Source: Salticus scenicus (taxonomy: Eukaryota > Arthropoda > Arachnida > Araneae > Salticidae). From it: a stretch of 64,000 nucleotides of DNA. The notes beneath the pieces are model-generated. The model saw only the letters and a list, made by a program, of their open reading frames with translations. It was not told the DNA's origin and did not search any database. Numbering within the stretch: the stretch's first letter is position 1; each line of letters starts with the position of its first letter. Positions 1-10,085 of this stretch are shown here, piece after piece. Made by a program: the position numbers and the translations under genes. The stretch spans positions 131,520,626 to 131,584,625 of the forward strand of contig OZ005655.1 in the NCBI GenBank assembly GCA_963930645.1, written 5' to 3'.

Positions 1-62
1 GAATGGTATCTGCGCTAAATTTTTTATAGTGAATGACTATGGAAACTAATGGTATTTGCTTT

Positions 63-260
63 CTATGTGCTCGGCATATATATGTCCGAAATGTTCTCAT
101 TATCACTAGATTCGTTAAATTCTATATGAACAGAACAATCAGAATACATTATTGCGTCACCATCACTGCACTCAGTGTCTGTATCAGAATCAACATCTGA
201 AATATTTTGAATCATTTCTACTATTTCAAGTTTAGTTAAACATTTTCGACGCTTCGACAT
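63..260 (-). pseudogene. piggyBac-like transposase N-terminal fragment (65 codons)
   Basis: The minus-strand ORF begins MSKRRKCLTKLEIVEMI and continues with a run rich in Asp, Ser and Glu. Known: piggyBac-family transposases often begin with a short basic segment, a 'LT..E' helix and a long acidic tract before the catalytic domain. The ORF stops at position 63 after 65 codons, far short of the roughly 500-600 residues of the family, so it is either a first exon or a broken copy. No catalytic Asp motif is visible because the sequence ends at the window edge. Assignment rests on the acidic N-terminus plus the TTAA-flanked CCC terminus 780 bp upstream; it could be another acidic nuclear protein. 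Confidence 0.45.
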
Positions 261-409
261 TGTACTAGTAAAAATATAAAAAATCCACGTCTACAAGATC
301 TAATCTCATTAAAAATTGCATTGGAAACCCAAATATTAAACGCTATAACGAAAATAAAACTCTACTACTTATTATAAACAAAAAACCACGGGCTCATATG
401 CATGCAATT

Positions 410-803
410 ACAGTGCGGCCACATATCCTAAAACTAGCGTCAGATGACTATCACCCCTATTTTAGCACTGGACTCGTTGAGTTAGCGCTTGCGCAGATGC
501 TTCCATTGTTTCATGAAATGTGGTCGAAGAATAGGAAACATTCCTTTCCCTTTTTGTTTATACAATCAAAACATACAGTGCGGCCACATATCCTAAAGCT
601 AGCAGTGAAGACGCGTCCAAAATGTTGGAGGGATGTCAGCGAGACCGACAGTTTGAAATTTGGAAAACATCCAGCAATTCCGCGCTCTGTTATTGCTCAT
701 TTTCTCTGAGTCAGATGACTGTCGCCCCTATTTTAGCATTAGACTCGTTGAGTTGCACCTACGCAGAGGGTTCCGTGGTTTCATGAAATGTGGTCGAAGA
801 ATA
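410..803. repeat. Interleaved direct duplication inside the piggyBac-like 5' region
   Basis: A roughly 29-bp motif starting ACAGTGCGGCCACATATCC occurs at 410 and 575. A roughly 92-bp motif starting CAGATGACT and ending GTGGTCGAAGAATA occurs at 441-532 and 712-803 at about 85% identity. The two motifs are adjacent in the first copy and 108 bp apart in the second, so one copy has an insertion. Confidence 0.8.
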
Positions 804-1048
804 CATGCAAGAAGTCTTGTTACTATCATTTCGAATAGAAAGTCAAATTTACATGAATCTCAAATCTTATGAACATACAATGAATCCTTGTGCCAAAAAT
901 CACAATTTTTAAGACATTCCAAGACAGTGGCACAAATGTGTGACGTCGGGGATGAACGAGAAAATACTTTGGCATGTCCGCGTGCCGATCGAAAAATAAG
1001 TGCGTTTCTTGTGGAACGTATATGTGACAGCCAGTGCGAAAGGGTTAA

Positions 1049-1270
1049 GGCTATCTGCAGTTTTAGAAGTTAATGGGATACTAACCCCAGTCTTTAAATA
1101 TATTATTTCATTTAAACATACAATTAGTATGTATAGACTTCTGTTGTAGAGCACGAGAGTAAAAATATCACCTTTTTCTTGTATTTATAAAATGCAGTTT
1201 GTCCTTTGTATATCTAATATTGAATTATATGCAACATTTAAGAAATGTATTCCTTACTATTTTAATATTT
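1049..1270. other. AT-rich stretch without recognised features
   Basis: Only short shadow ORFs. Nothing I can support between the TTAA and the module that follows. Confidence 0.6.
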
Positions 1271-1274
1271 GCCT

Positions 1275-1838
1275 TTTTAAATTTTTACGTATTGGATTCG
1301 TGAAAATTTTCGAACTCCAGTTTTCGATGGATTTGCACGTTTTGGGATGTCCTGGACACGATTCGACTTTTTTAAGAAAATGTCTGTCAGTCTGTCTGTG
1401 TGTGTGTATCACGAATTTTGTGGACGCTGTATCTCACGAACCAAAGAACAAATTTACCCAAACTTGGTATTTAGTTGGTACCTTGACATAAACTGGTGCT
1501 GATTAGATTTGGGGATCATTCGTTCAACAGGTGGCGCTGTGATCGCATTTTTTCTAAATTTTTAACATGGCAGTATAGGACAAAATTTCGTATAAATGTA
1601 CATAATGAGAGTTATCTTAATCGTGTGATTGTAAAATTAATATGAATTATTGATAATAGTAGTAGTTAACTAGGAAACAAATTTTGTGCATGTTGGGGCC
1701 TCGCTTCGCCCCCTGGAGGGAAATAGCCCCCCGGGGGGAGTAAATTTTCAATATGTGTATCTTTCGAAAGATCTCGTCAGTACCTTTAAAACGAATGGTT
1801 GAACTTATAGATCTGTGATAATTTAAAAGAAAGTTATC

Positions 1839-1875
<37 letters not shown>

Positions 1876-2097
1876 GAAAAAAAAAAATAAAATAAAATAA
1901 ATCGCATATTTCTGACAATTGCAAAAAAATGACTTTCTTTCGGCATTTAGTGATATGATTCTGTCAGATAAAAATCGTCTGCACTAATAACGAAAAATAA
2001 TTTGATAATTTCATAAAAAATTTGTATTTTTTGTAATCTATATAATTTTGTGTAAAATTATATAGAAGAAAGTTATGTGGTGGCCACATCATTCTAG
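1275..2097 (+). mobile_element. Interspersed module A (Helitron-like non-autonomous repeat), copy 1
   Basis: Contains a (TCTG)n-type tract near 1383, GGTGGCGCTGTGATCGCA near 1530, a G/C-rich run near 1700-1735 and a 30-bp poly-T. It ends with the palindrome GTGGTGGCCACA followed by CTAG (2094-2097) and T. The same module, reverse-complemented, lies at 58766-60262. A hairpin followed by CTAG and T is the form of Helitron 3' ends. The 5' limit is approximate. Confidence 0.6.
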
Positions 2098-2169
2098 TTT
2101 CATTTGTACTTGTACACTATTATGGCTCGGTGTACATTTGATGCTTTATGAATTATCCTTTTTACTTTC

Positions 2170-2513
2170 TCTTACCCATAGGGTCGAGAAAGTATTGTTT
2201 TAGGGTCAAATTTTCGAACGTGAGTTTTTGTTATATTTACATGTTCTGAGATCCCCTGAATACGAAAATCATGGTTTTAGCGAATGGTCTGTGTGTCTGT
2301 CTGTCTGACATCAGCATATCTCAAGAACAAATAGTAGAAGAAATTCCAAACTCGGTATTCTAAATGTGTATCATATAGGGATGCTACGCTAAGCTTTTCG
2401 TTGAGATGAAGCAAATGGTTCGTGTACAGGGACACTCAAAAGTATTCAAATACATTACGTCTATGGGGAAAATTGCAGGTAAGTAGAGTTTAACATCTAT
2501 AGACTACACTAAA
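2170..2513 (+). repeat. Interspersed module B, copy 1
   Basis: Starts near GGGTCGAGAAAGTATTG, includes the tract TCTGTGTGTCTGTCTGTCTG and the motif CATATCTCAAGAACAAAT, and ends near GTTTAACATCTATAGACT. Reverse-complement copies are at 22148-22525 and 63370-63772, with a partial one at 28010-28196. Confidence 0.8.
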
Positions 2514-2638
2514 CCCCGCGAGGTGAGTAAATTTTCATAATGGGTATCTTTCAAAAGAGCTCGCCAATACCTTTAAAACGAATGGTTGAACTATCGATCT
2601 GCGATAATTTAAAATAAAGTTATCGATTTTTTTCCTTT

Positions 2639-2673
<35 letters not shown>

Positions 2674-2696
2674 TGTAATACTGAGAATAAATTCAA

Positions 2697-2727
<31 letters not shown>

Positions 2728-2877
2728 TTAGTATTATACTACTTTTCTAATATGGAAATCGTCTGCATTACCACGGGAGATAATTTTTTAAATAATAATT
2801 TTAATAAATTATTTTTACTGAGTGAATTTGTATAGGAAAATATTGAAGAAAGTCGTGTGGTGGCCACAACACACTAG
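2514..2877 (+). repeat. Module A', shortened copy of module A, joined to module B
   Basis: Shares with module A the segment CCTTTAAAACGAATGGTTGA, the poly-A/poly-T run and the terminal palindrome TGTGGTGGCCACAACACA with CTAG at 2874-2877. It follows module B directly and is followed by module C. Confidence 0.75.
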
Positions 2878-2879
2878 TT

Positions 2880-3484
2880 ATTTGTTGTTAGTGGATGTGC
2901 TTTGCTAATAATATTTTACCATTTCCAGGAAAGCTGTTCGAGAATTGAAATAAATTCCTCATAGAGGTATGGTAAATAATGTATGTTTTAAGCTAAATAT
3001 TCATGGCTTGTTTTTTGTATATTTACACGTTTTGAGGATTCCTGATTACCGTAGTCAAGTTTTTTAACGTTTGATCTTTGTCTGTGTCTCTTAGAGTAAC
3101 ATAAAAACGAATAATTTTAGTAGATCCAAATATTGTGTTTTGAAGTTAATGTAAGTTTGTTGCTGGAAAAGTTTGATGAAGATTGATAAGTTCCAATGAA
3201 TGTTGCGTGTGAAAATTGTCTGTATAATTTTAAGTAAACTTTTAATTTTAAAAACAGAATTATATTCTATATAAATATAGGTGCATTAATGAAACGGGGG
3301 GTTGAGGGGGGCGGCAGCCCCTTTCACACAGAACTAATTATCATATAAAACTAAGACTAATTTGAATTGTTTTAAAATAGGTTTACATAATAGTACTCGT
3401 TATCTTACCTCTTAATCTCCAACCTGTATTTGTAGTATTAAATTTCAGGGTAAGAGAAAGTCGTGTGAGTGACACACCAGATTA
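2880..3484 (+). repeat. Interspersed module C, copy 1
   Basis: From TTAGTGGATGTGCTTTG to the terminal palindrome GTGTGAGTGACACACC. Contains ATAGGTGCATTAATGAAACG followed by a G-rich run. Reverse-complement copies lie at 21283-21905 and 62725-62965; a fragment is near 20050-20085. Confidence 0.8.
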
Positions 3485-4559
3485 TTTTCAAATACAGAGT
3501 GTTATCATGGTTTCTAAGGCCTTTTGACAGTTTTCTTTTATACGAGTATCGACCACTCTAAATAAAATTACAACTTCGTTAGTTTTACAACCGTAGTTAG
3601 GCAGCTTGGTCTAATTTCATTTTTTTAAATAGCTGTTACTAAAAATCTTTAAGCGAAAAAAGAAAACTTTCTCTTATTTCAAGCCACGGTACAAAATTTG
3701 ACGTTAAGTGTAGTACAATTCAAATATATGTGATAAATACAATAAATAAAAATTTAAAATTTACAGCATTATTTTTAATTTTTTTTTTTTTTTTTTTGAC
3801 CATTCACACTCACTTATTTCCTCTCAGTTTACGGCAGTTTCTCTTCCATTACGAATAAATATTCGGTTCATTTTTTGTAATCAGATCCACTTTCGTATCA
3901 CATATGAGGGAAGTTTTCAAATTTACAGTTTTAAATAAAAGTATATAGTTTTTCTTAAATACAGTTTGTCAAAGTATAAAACTTGTGCATTTCCATCTAG
4001 GCGCAAATGGTTTAATAAAAGCCTATATAGAACTAGTTGGCATAGGTGGACTCTGCTCAGTTCGCCATCATATTTATGTTCTCATAAATTTCTAGTGCGA
4101 GACATATTATAATCATGTTAAAAGAAATGAATCTGACCAAAGCTTGATACAGTGACAGAATGAAATACCCGCCTAATAGGCTATCCACCGTTCACTTCCA
4201 TATATTTATCTTATTCTAATCTATTAATTTATTTCATCGGGGTCGATTCCATTGTTTAGTTTTCATGCTACTATTTCCAATGCAATAATCCTCAAAATTC
4301 ATATTTATATGAAAAATTTACAATTTCGCTATGTTGATAAAATCGTAAATTACGAATAATTTACGAAATTTTCCTATTAGAATATTTGCATGCAATCATG
4401 TTCAAACAAATATCATAAATGTAATTTTGAAGTTGTCTAATGTATTTATGATCCTCAAAATGGAAGTTTATGCTCAAATTTGCCTTATTCTGACATGTCA
4501 AGTAAATCGTAAATTTCTAATAACTTACGAAGTTTTTAAATTCGAATGTTGCAAATGAA
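3485..4559. other. AT-rich intron sequence, no recognised features
   Basis: Contains a poly-T tract near 3780 and scattered A/T-rich words. No ORF or element border that I can support. Confidence 0.6.
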
Positions 4560-4830
4560 TAGGGTTCTTGCCAGTGTCGAAAGTAATATTTTAAAACTGA
4601 TCTGACCTCTCTGCGACAATTTGTTCTTGAGATATCGTGTACACAGACTAACAAACTAACGGACTAACAGACTAACAGACACCCTACAGGCAGACACCAT
4701 AGAAATTTCGTCATTTTCGGATTCCTCATCCCTGAAAACGTGTAAAAAAGTAAAAAAAAAACCGAGGTCGAAAATTTTCACGATTACCTAAGTTCCCCAT
4801 ACCTATAGTATGATGGGGAAATAAAAATAC
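4560..4830 (-). repeat. Diverged relative of modules A/B
   Basis: Contains TTGTTCTTGAGATATCGTGT, a run of CTAACAGACTAACAGAC and CCGAGGTCGAAAATTTTCAC. These are the reverse-strand landmarks also seen at the end of the module A copy near 60200-60240. Confidence 0.6.
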
Positions 4831-5020
4831 ATAGTCATAATATGCGTTAAATAAAAATTATGGTTTTAAGCAATTATTTCGATTTTATAAAATGATTTTA
4901 AAACTTATGAGACTTAATTTTGTGCTTTTTATGTTTAAAATCTTGAATTAAGTGGAAAAAGCCTATTTTACGAATTTTATTTTATGATATTTTCTTAAAG
5001 AAGCAAAAACTAGTTCTTAC
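4831..5020. other. Start of the downstream IMMP2L intron
   Basis: Minus-strand intron following the GTAAGAACTAG donor of the 5021-5120 exon. AT-rich, nothing else recognised. Confidence 0.6.
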
Positions 5021-5120
5021 AGGACCAAAAAAGTTGCTATCCATGCTATGTGCCGCATGATCACCTTCAACCCAACAATGACCAGCAGGAATAATTACGT
5101 ATTTGCTTTTCTTCAAAGGT
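5021..5120 (-). CDS. IMMP2L: IMMP2L internal exon (mitochondrial inner membrane protease subunit 2), serine-peptidase C-terminal box
   Basis: Seen: a 100-bp minus-strand exon preceded by a TTTTCAG acceptor (bases 5122-5121) and followed by a GTAAGA donor (from 5020). It reads one leftover base and then 33 codons, including KYVIIPAGHCWVEGDH and HAAHSMDSNFFGP. Known: this is the terminal conserved box of type I signal peptidases (GD..xxSxDS..xG), and the VEGDHxxHSxDSNxFGP form is characteristic of Imp2/IMMP2L. That subunit cleaves sorting signals from proteins facing the intermembrane space, in the inner mitochondrial membrane, together with Imp1. The leftover first base (A) completes a Lys codon begun at the end of the exon at 28671-28736, so the two exons splice in frame. 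The exon ends on a codon boundary; human IMMP2L continues with Val after FGP, and more coding sequence must lie to the left of the window. No stops or frameshifts, so it looks functional. Exon borders are inferred by eye. Confidence 0.92.
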
Positions 5121-5452
5121 CTGAAAAATAAAATATTTTAATTAATATGTACATATATTTAAATAGAGAAAGTTTGTAATATAAAATCGAATTAAGAATT
5201 GGTAATCTAACTGAAATTTGAAACAAATGGTGTAGTTTTAACTTTAAAAATCTGATATCTGTTCATATGAAACAGCTTTAAACAAGCAAAAAATAAAATA
5301 TACAAATATGACTACAATTCTCTCCCTCTCTTTTTACCTTAAATTGAAAGCGTTTGTCTTTTACACATGACTGTCCATCATTGGACCCAGGTAGCGCTTG
5401 TTGGAGGATAATCCATCTACGCCTGTGACAACTACTGTCAAATCAATATTAA

Positions 5453-5836
5453 CCTTTTACACGCCAATGTTCCATAAATGGAACATGGAGTTAAAAATTC
5501 CTTTAAAAATTAAATATCATGAATACTGACTTGAAAAAATTATCAGATATAATAGAAAGATGACTTGATTTTTTGAAATAGAAATTACAGTTCAATTATA
5601 AATGGGGAAATGTACAGAAAATTATAAAAATGACCTGTTTTACCATTTTCCCTTTTACCCCACAGTTTAAAAATTCACATAATTTAGAAAAATAAGCAAA
5701 TGCTTCTAAAAATGGGATGGCATGTTTAAAATAGCTTACATTATTAAATTAAAATAAAATACAATAATATTAAAATGTAATAATATTAAACTAATAATAT
5801 TGAATATTATAATATTAAATTATATTAATTTTTAAG
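5453..5836. other. Left arm of the TTAA element
   Basis: Includes a small palindrome ATGTTCCATAAATGGAACAT just inside the terminus and AT-rich sequence up to the Helentron-like border. No ORF. Confidence 0.5.
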
Positions 5837-6269
5837 CTATTGCATAGCTTTTATCGCGGGCTTTGAGCGCGGCGACCGAATCAAGAAATTCCGTAACGAA
5901 AATAAACCTAACACAGTTCGGCAGACTTCGGCACGGTGTTTGTGTGCGTGCGACTAGACGTATGCGTGTAGACTAGCTGCTAACTGCTCATAACTGATTC
6001 TATCTCTTTTAGACACAATGCTAGGTGAGACAGCGTGCTTTTTGGCCGCGTCCACGAGTGAGTTCGAGCCCGCGACTAGTTGAACCTTAACGCGTATGTA
6101 TATGGTACGACTGTACGAAGCTCGCACGGATCGAGACGAGCTGCTCCGAAATCGGACGAATACGTAAGCAGCTGTTTGTGAGAAAGTATATAGGTGTATA
6201 GGTATCTATCATCTATGTACAACAGTGAATAGCTGTACGCGTAAAATTTGTGTATAAAGTGTTTTAAAT

Positions 6270-6331
6270 ATGAATAAACAAAGTCCATTTATTAATGAAG
6301 AAAGTGATGAAAAAATAGTGAAAGAAAATGA
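6270..6331 (+). CDS. Possible first coding exon of the Helentron-like element
   Basis: The ATG at 6270 opens an acidic, Lys-rich peptide (MNKQSPFINEESDEK and onward, 20 codons plus 2 bases) ending at a consensus A/GTGAGT donor at 6331/6332. The leader upstream is GC-richer than its surroundings, as expected of a promoter/5'UTR. No homology is recognised in so short a peptide, and no matching downstream exon is visible because the centre of the element is lost. Speculative. Confidence 0.3.
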
Positions 6332-6531
6332 GTGAGTACTCTATATACATACATTTTATTATTATCACAAATGCAGTATTTTTTTTTTTTTTTTTTTAAT
6401 TTATATATAATACTGCTATAAAAATAACCTAAATTTTTTATATTAAAATGAGCGATCTTAAAAGTAGCCCTCTTTTATACACACAAACACACACACACAC
6501 ATATAGTTTAAATTCTCAATTTAGATTCTCA

Positions 6532-6576
<45 letters not shown>

Positions 6577-6584
6577 TTCTTCAT

Positions 6585-8150
6585 CTATCTATATATATAT
6601 ATAAAGGAGCAGAGTCTGTCTGTCTGTGTGTGTGTCTGTCCGCTATAGAAACCTAGGCCGTTTCACCGAGCGGGACAAAATTGGGCACGGTTAATGTTTA
6701 CGACTCGAGAAAGACAACGCCGCAAGCGATTTTACAAAATTCGCCCCCCAGGGGGGGGAGGGGGCAAATCGCAATTTCACAAAATCCTTCATTTCTCAAA
6801 CAAAAAAACAGATATCCGTAAAATTTTTGCTTTAAAATATAGTTAATAGAAATTTCTAAAAATCGGTTTCTGGAATTTTTGAAATTCGGTCCCCAAGGGG
6901 GGCGGGGGGGCAAAACGTGATTTCACATGCATAAAACGTGATTTCGCATAATCCTATATATCTCAAAAAAAAAAATATATATATATAGATAAACGTGAAA
7001 TTTTTGCTCTAAAATATAGCTAATGCAACTATCTAAAAACCAATTTCTGGAATTTTAGAAATTCAGCCCCCAGGTGGGGCAGAAAGGGGGGGGGGTCTAT
7101 GGAGCAAAAACAAATAGAAAAACAGTTAGGCTGTTCAAAATTGGTACAGATAGGTTTTAAAGGCCTGCAAGTCGAATGGGGATATTTTCGATTGTGTAAA
7201 GTTATTAGGAGGGGCAAGAAGGGAGGAGGGAGGGGGGGGGGGGCAAAAAAAAAAAAAAAATAGTGTCAGATCGTTCAAAATTGGTACATAGAGGTTTTCG
7301 ATACTTACAAATCGATTGCGGATATTTTTGAATTTGTGAAATTATTGGGAGGGGCGGGTAGGGGGGTGGGGCGGTAAGGGGGGGCTATGGGGCAAAAACA
7401 AATAGAAATACAGTTAGGCCGTTCAAAATTGGTACAGATAGGCTTAAGAGGCCTGCAAGTCGAATGGGGATATTTTCGATTGTGTAAAGTTATTACGAGG
7501 GGCGAGAAGGGGGGGAGGGGAGGGGGCAAAAAATAAAAATAGTGTCAGATCGTTCAAAATTGGTACATAGAGGTTTTCGATACTTACAAATCGATTGCGG
7601 ATGATTTTGAATTTGTAAAATTATTAGGAGGGGCGGGTAGGGGGGTGGGGCGGTAAGGGGGGGCTATGGGGCAAAAACAAATAGAAATACAGTTAGGCCG
7701 TTCAAAATTGGTACAGATAGGTTTAAGAGGCCTGCAAGTCGAATGGGATATTTTCGATTGTGTAAAGTTATTAGGAGGGGCGAGAAGGGGGGAAGGGGAG
7801 GGGGGCAAAAAAATAAAAGTAGTGTCAGATCGTTCAAAATTGGTACATAGATGTTTTCGATACTTACAAATCGATTGCGGATGATTTTGAATTTGTAAAA
7901 TTATTAGAAGGGGCGGGTAGGGGGGTGGGGCGGTAAGGGGGGCTATGGGGCAAAAACAAATAGAAATACAGTTAGGCCGTTCAAAATTGGTACAGATAGG
8001 TTTAAGAGGCCTGCAAGTCGAATGGGGATATTTTCGAAAGTGTAAAGTTATTAGGAGGGGCGAGAAGGGGGGAGGGGAGAGGGGGGGGGAATAAAAATAC
8101 AGTTAGATCGTTCAAAATTGGTATATAGAGGTTTTCGATACTTAGTCGAA
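6585..8150 (+). mobile_element. Helitron-type 5' end plus G-rich satellite, inserted in the Helentron remnant
   Basis: Starts near TCTATCTATATATATATA, then AAAGGAGCAGAGTCTGTC and GTCCGCTATAGAAACCTA, a start seen in many animal Helitron-type repeats. About 2.3 diverged units (6725-7090) follow, sharing TTTTGCTTTAAAATATAG and a run such as CCCCAAGGGGGGCGGG. The same units occur at 37140-37670. Confidence 0.5.
7098..8150. repeat. Dimeric satellite, ~279-bp unit, almost four copies
   Basis: The word GTTCAAAATTGGTACA recurs at about 7133, 7273, 7421, 7551, 7700, 7831, 7979 and 8110, alternating spacings of about 130-140 and 148. Each ~279-bp dimer has a half with GGCCTGCAAGTCGAATGG and a half with CTTACAAATCGATTGCGG, separated by G-rich runs. 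Apparent Pro-rich minus-strand ORFs here are satellite shadows. Confidence 0.9.
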
Positions 8151-8536
8151 ATGGCCTACACATAGTCATGGTAGCAATTTACATTTCTCCGATTCCAAAA
8201 TTGGACGAGGTAGAGCATTTTATTCATCGCACTTTACTGGAGTACACTGAAGAAGGGTCGAAAATACTTGGTACAAATGGTAATAAATTTCCACTTATAT
8301 TGGCTGGCAATTTCAACATCAACTTCGCTGATAAAAAATCAGAGCGGTTGACAACTTTTCTTTCGGAAAAATTGAATTTGAAAATGAATAATGATCCACA
8401 AGAATCCACAACAAAATATGGGACCACCATTCACGCGGTATTTTCCAGATATTTAGAGGATATCAAGTCTCAAACTTATGTTTCTTATTTCAGTTACCAT
8501 AAACCTATAGTTTCAATTATAAAAATTCCTGAATAA
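8130..8536 (+). pseudogene. Helentron-type endonuclease (EEP fold) C-terminal fragment
   Basis: From the ATG at 8168 the ORF is 122 codons; the frame stays open upstream into the satellite, so the true start is lost. Landmarks: VAIYISP (residues 2-8), ILAGNFNINF (44-53), YGTTIHAVFSRYL (84-96), SYFSYHKPI (106-114). Known: exonuclease-endonuclease-phosphatase domains carry GDFN and a later Asp before a hydrophobic pair; animal Helentrons carry such a domain C-terminal to the helicase. Here GDFN reads GNFN (Asp to Asn at residue 48) and the later Asp appears as His 89, so catalysis should be lost. It sits just before the 3' palindrome of the element, as expected. The stop is at 8534-8536. Family assignment is from memory and fairly firm. 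Confidence 0.65.
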
Positions 8537-8925
8537 CCTACATGTATTGTAAGATAATAAAAATATTTTAAACAATATTAACTTCTCATTTATTCAATAA
8601 AAGAAAAATATTTGTTTTCTTATCGGTCACCACGCTCAAAAAGTGTAACTTTATTAATATCAAAGAAAAAACTTGAATTAATATCAAAGAAAAAAAAATA
8701 TACTGCATAAATAAAATAAATAAATAATTATAATTGCATAAGTTGATAAAAAATGCTATGCAATAGCTTTACCGCGGCAGTCCCCGAGTGCCACACGTAT
8801 TTTTTTTTTTTTTTTTTTTTTTACACATTTTAATCATAGAATTCTTTAAACTAAAGCATTAGAAGGCAAAATATGTAAAAAACAAATTTAAATTACACCC
8901 GTATCTGAATGCGGCATGTAAAAGG
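8537..8925. other. 3' part of Helentron remnant and right arm of TTAA element
   Basis: A/T-rich tail, then GCTATGCAATAGCTTTACCG near 8756, a 22-bp poly-T at about 8800, and the right arm ending in the inverted terminus. Confidence 0.55.
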
Positions 8926-8929
8926 TTAA

Positions 8930-9719
8930 CACCTACACCCCATGGTCTGATGGACTAGAGCTCTAATTTTTATTTAAAAATAAATGCGGATATCTAAGGT
9001 TGAAAAATTTGTTGACACTCCATATTTTTAATGAGCACATCAGATAGCAAAATATTTAACATTCTCATCTTCAGTTCAGAATGTGCTGGATTCAAATCCC
9101 GGTTCACTCATAGATATTCACAGTGGTACGGAATCCACTTTAAGCCTTAAGTTCGGGTCTAATGAGCCCAGAGGATGATCGTAAAACGACATCCTAAAAC
9201 CAAAATCTATATTTTTAAAGGTTCGATCTTTTAACGCACCATTAAAAGAAAAGCTTATAAATCATTACTGCTTTTCATATATGTTTATTATAATGCCATT
9301 TTACATATGTTTATTAAATATAATATCATAAATCGCTTATAAACACTTATTGATTGAAATGAGTTCATAATTTCTGATTGAAAAGTTAGTATTTTTTGAA
9401 TTGAAATTTTAGTAGTGTCAGTAATAAATTAGTATGGTAATGAAAAATACTTAGAAGCTACATGCGAAATTAACTGATTGGTTAATTCAATTAACGTCGT
9501 ACTAAACTACTTTATGGCATTTGTTGATGCTTTGAAAGTCAATTCCAAGGATGATCTGAAGAAATGTCGTCATAAAAATTTTGAGCTTCTACGATGAAAA
9601 TGTTTTACATTTTTTAGTAATCTGATAATATGGTGATTATTAATTACAAAAATTCTCTAACAAATGTATATTTTTATAGGTGATTAAAATAATTTATAAA
9701 ATTTTCATCAAAATACAGG
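8930..9719. other. AT-rich sequence with a tRNA-like B-box
   Basis: Near 9087 GTGCTGGATTCAAATCCCGG resembles a pol III B-box in a SINE (about 9060-9235, with TTAAGTTCGGGTCTAATGAG downstream). No convincing A-box. The rest shows nothing I can support. Confidence 0.4.
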
Positions 9720-10085
9720 ATCAGCCCCCAGCAAGCTACGGCTGTCAACCTCTTTTCGTTCACTAAGGATCATAACGACTTGAGCTCAAGAGAACTTCAC
9801 CATGCAACGGTGCAACACTGATTATCGAGCATAAGGCTCAAAAGCATTATTAGTCCTTTTACTGAGAACTAACAATTCTAAACTATTAACGCGAGCGGGC
9901 TGAAGACCGTCATGTACAATAATTGTCAACTAGTGCAAGTAAAATCTGTCATGGCAGCAATATTCTCCATGTTCCTAAATCGTTCGGGGGGTAGCAAAGC
10001 GGGTGAGTCATCCTCTTCGAAGAGGATCAAAACTGATGTCATGTCTCCAGACCACCCCTAGGGGTTAATCCCAGAGAGTCCCTAG
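9720..10085. repeat. GC-richer unclassified segment, continued at 12824 after a hAT insertion
   Basis: Less AT-rich than its surroundings, with words such as CCCCAGCAAGCTACGGCTG and TCCTCTTCGAAGAGGA. It is interrupted at the duplicated GTCCCTAG. Probably an older interspersed repeat; no family recognised. Confidence 0.4.

Larger units (their letters stand above)
1..1044 (-). mobile_element. piggyBac-like element, 5' end with TIR and truncated transposase start
   Basis: Read on the minus strand the element begins at 1044 with CCCTTTCGCACTGGCTG directly after a TTAA (1045-1048), the form expected of a piggyBac-type terminus in its TTAA target. About 780 bp downstream (minus strand) an acidic ORF begins at 260. 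The other end lies outside the window or is lost. Confidence 0.6.
5837..8790 (+). mobile_element. Internally deleted Helentron-like element
   Basis: The left side carries AGCTATTGCATAGCTTTT and the right side carries GCTATGCAATAGCTTT (near 8756), matching inverted/palindromic words near both ends, as described for Helentron sub-terminal repeats. In between are a GC-richer 5' leader (5860-6260), a possible first coding exon, and at the 3' side an endonuclease fragment. The replication initiator (Rep) and helicase regions, normally several kb, are absent and a G-rich satellite sits in their place. Exact termini are not resolved. Confidence 0.55.
5449..8929. mobile_element. TTAA-flanked TIR element (piggyBac-like or similar), 3.47 kb, containing a Helentron remnant
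   Basis: The left end is TTAA (5449-5452) then CCTTTTACACGCC; the right end is GGCATGTAAAAGG then TTAA (8926-8929). The 13-bp inverted ends differ at one base and TTAA is duplicated exactly. No transposase of its own is visible; the interior is mostly the Helentron-derived segment. Confidence 0.7.

Noticed and set aside
6448..6648. 66-codon ORF
   Set aside because: Simple-sequence translation of (CA)n, (TA)n and (GT)n.
7029..7808. Pro-rich minus-strand ORFs repeated three times
   Set aside because: They follow the 279-bp satellite exactly; the Pro runs are G-rich tracts read in reverse.
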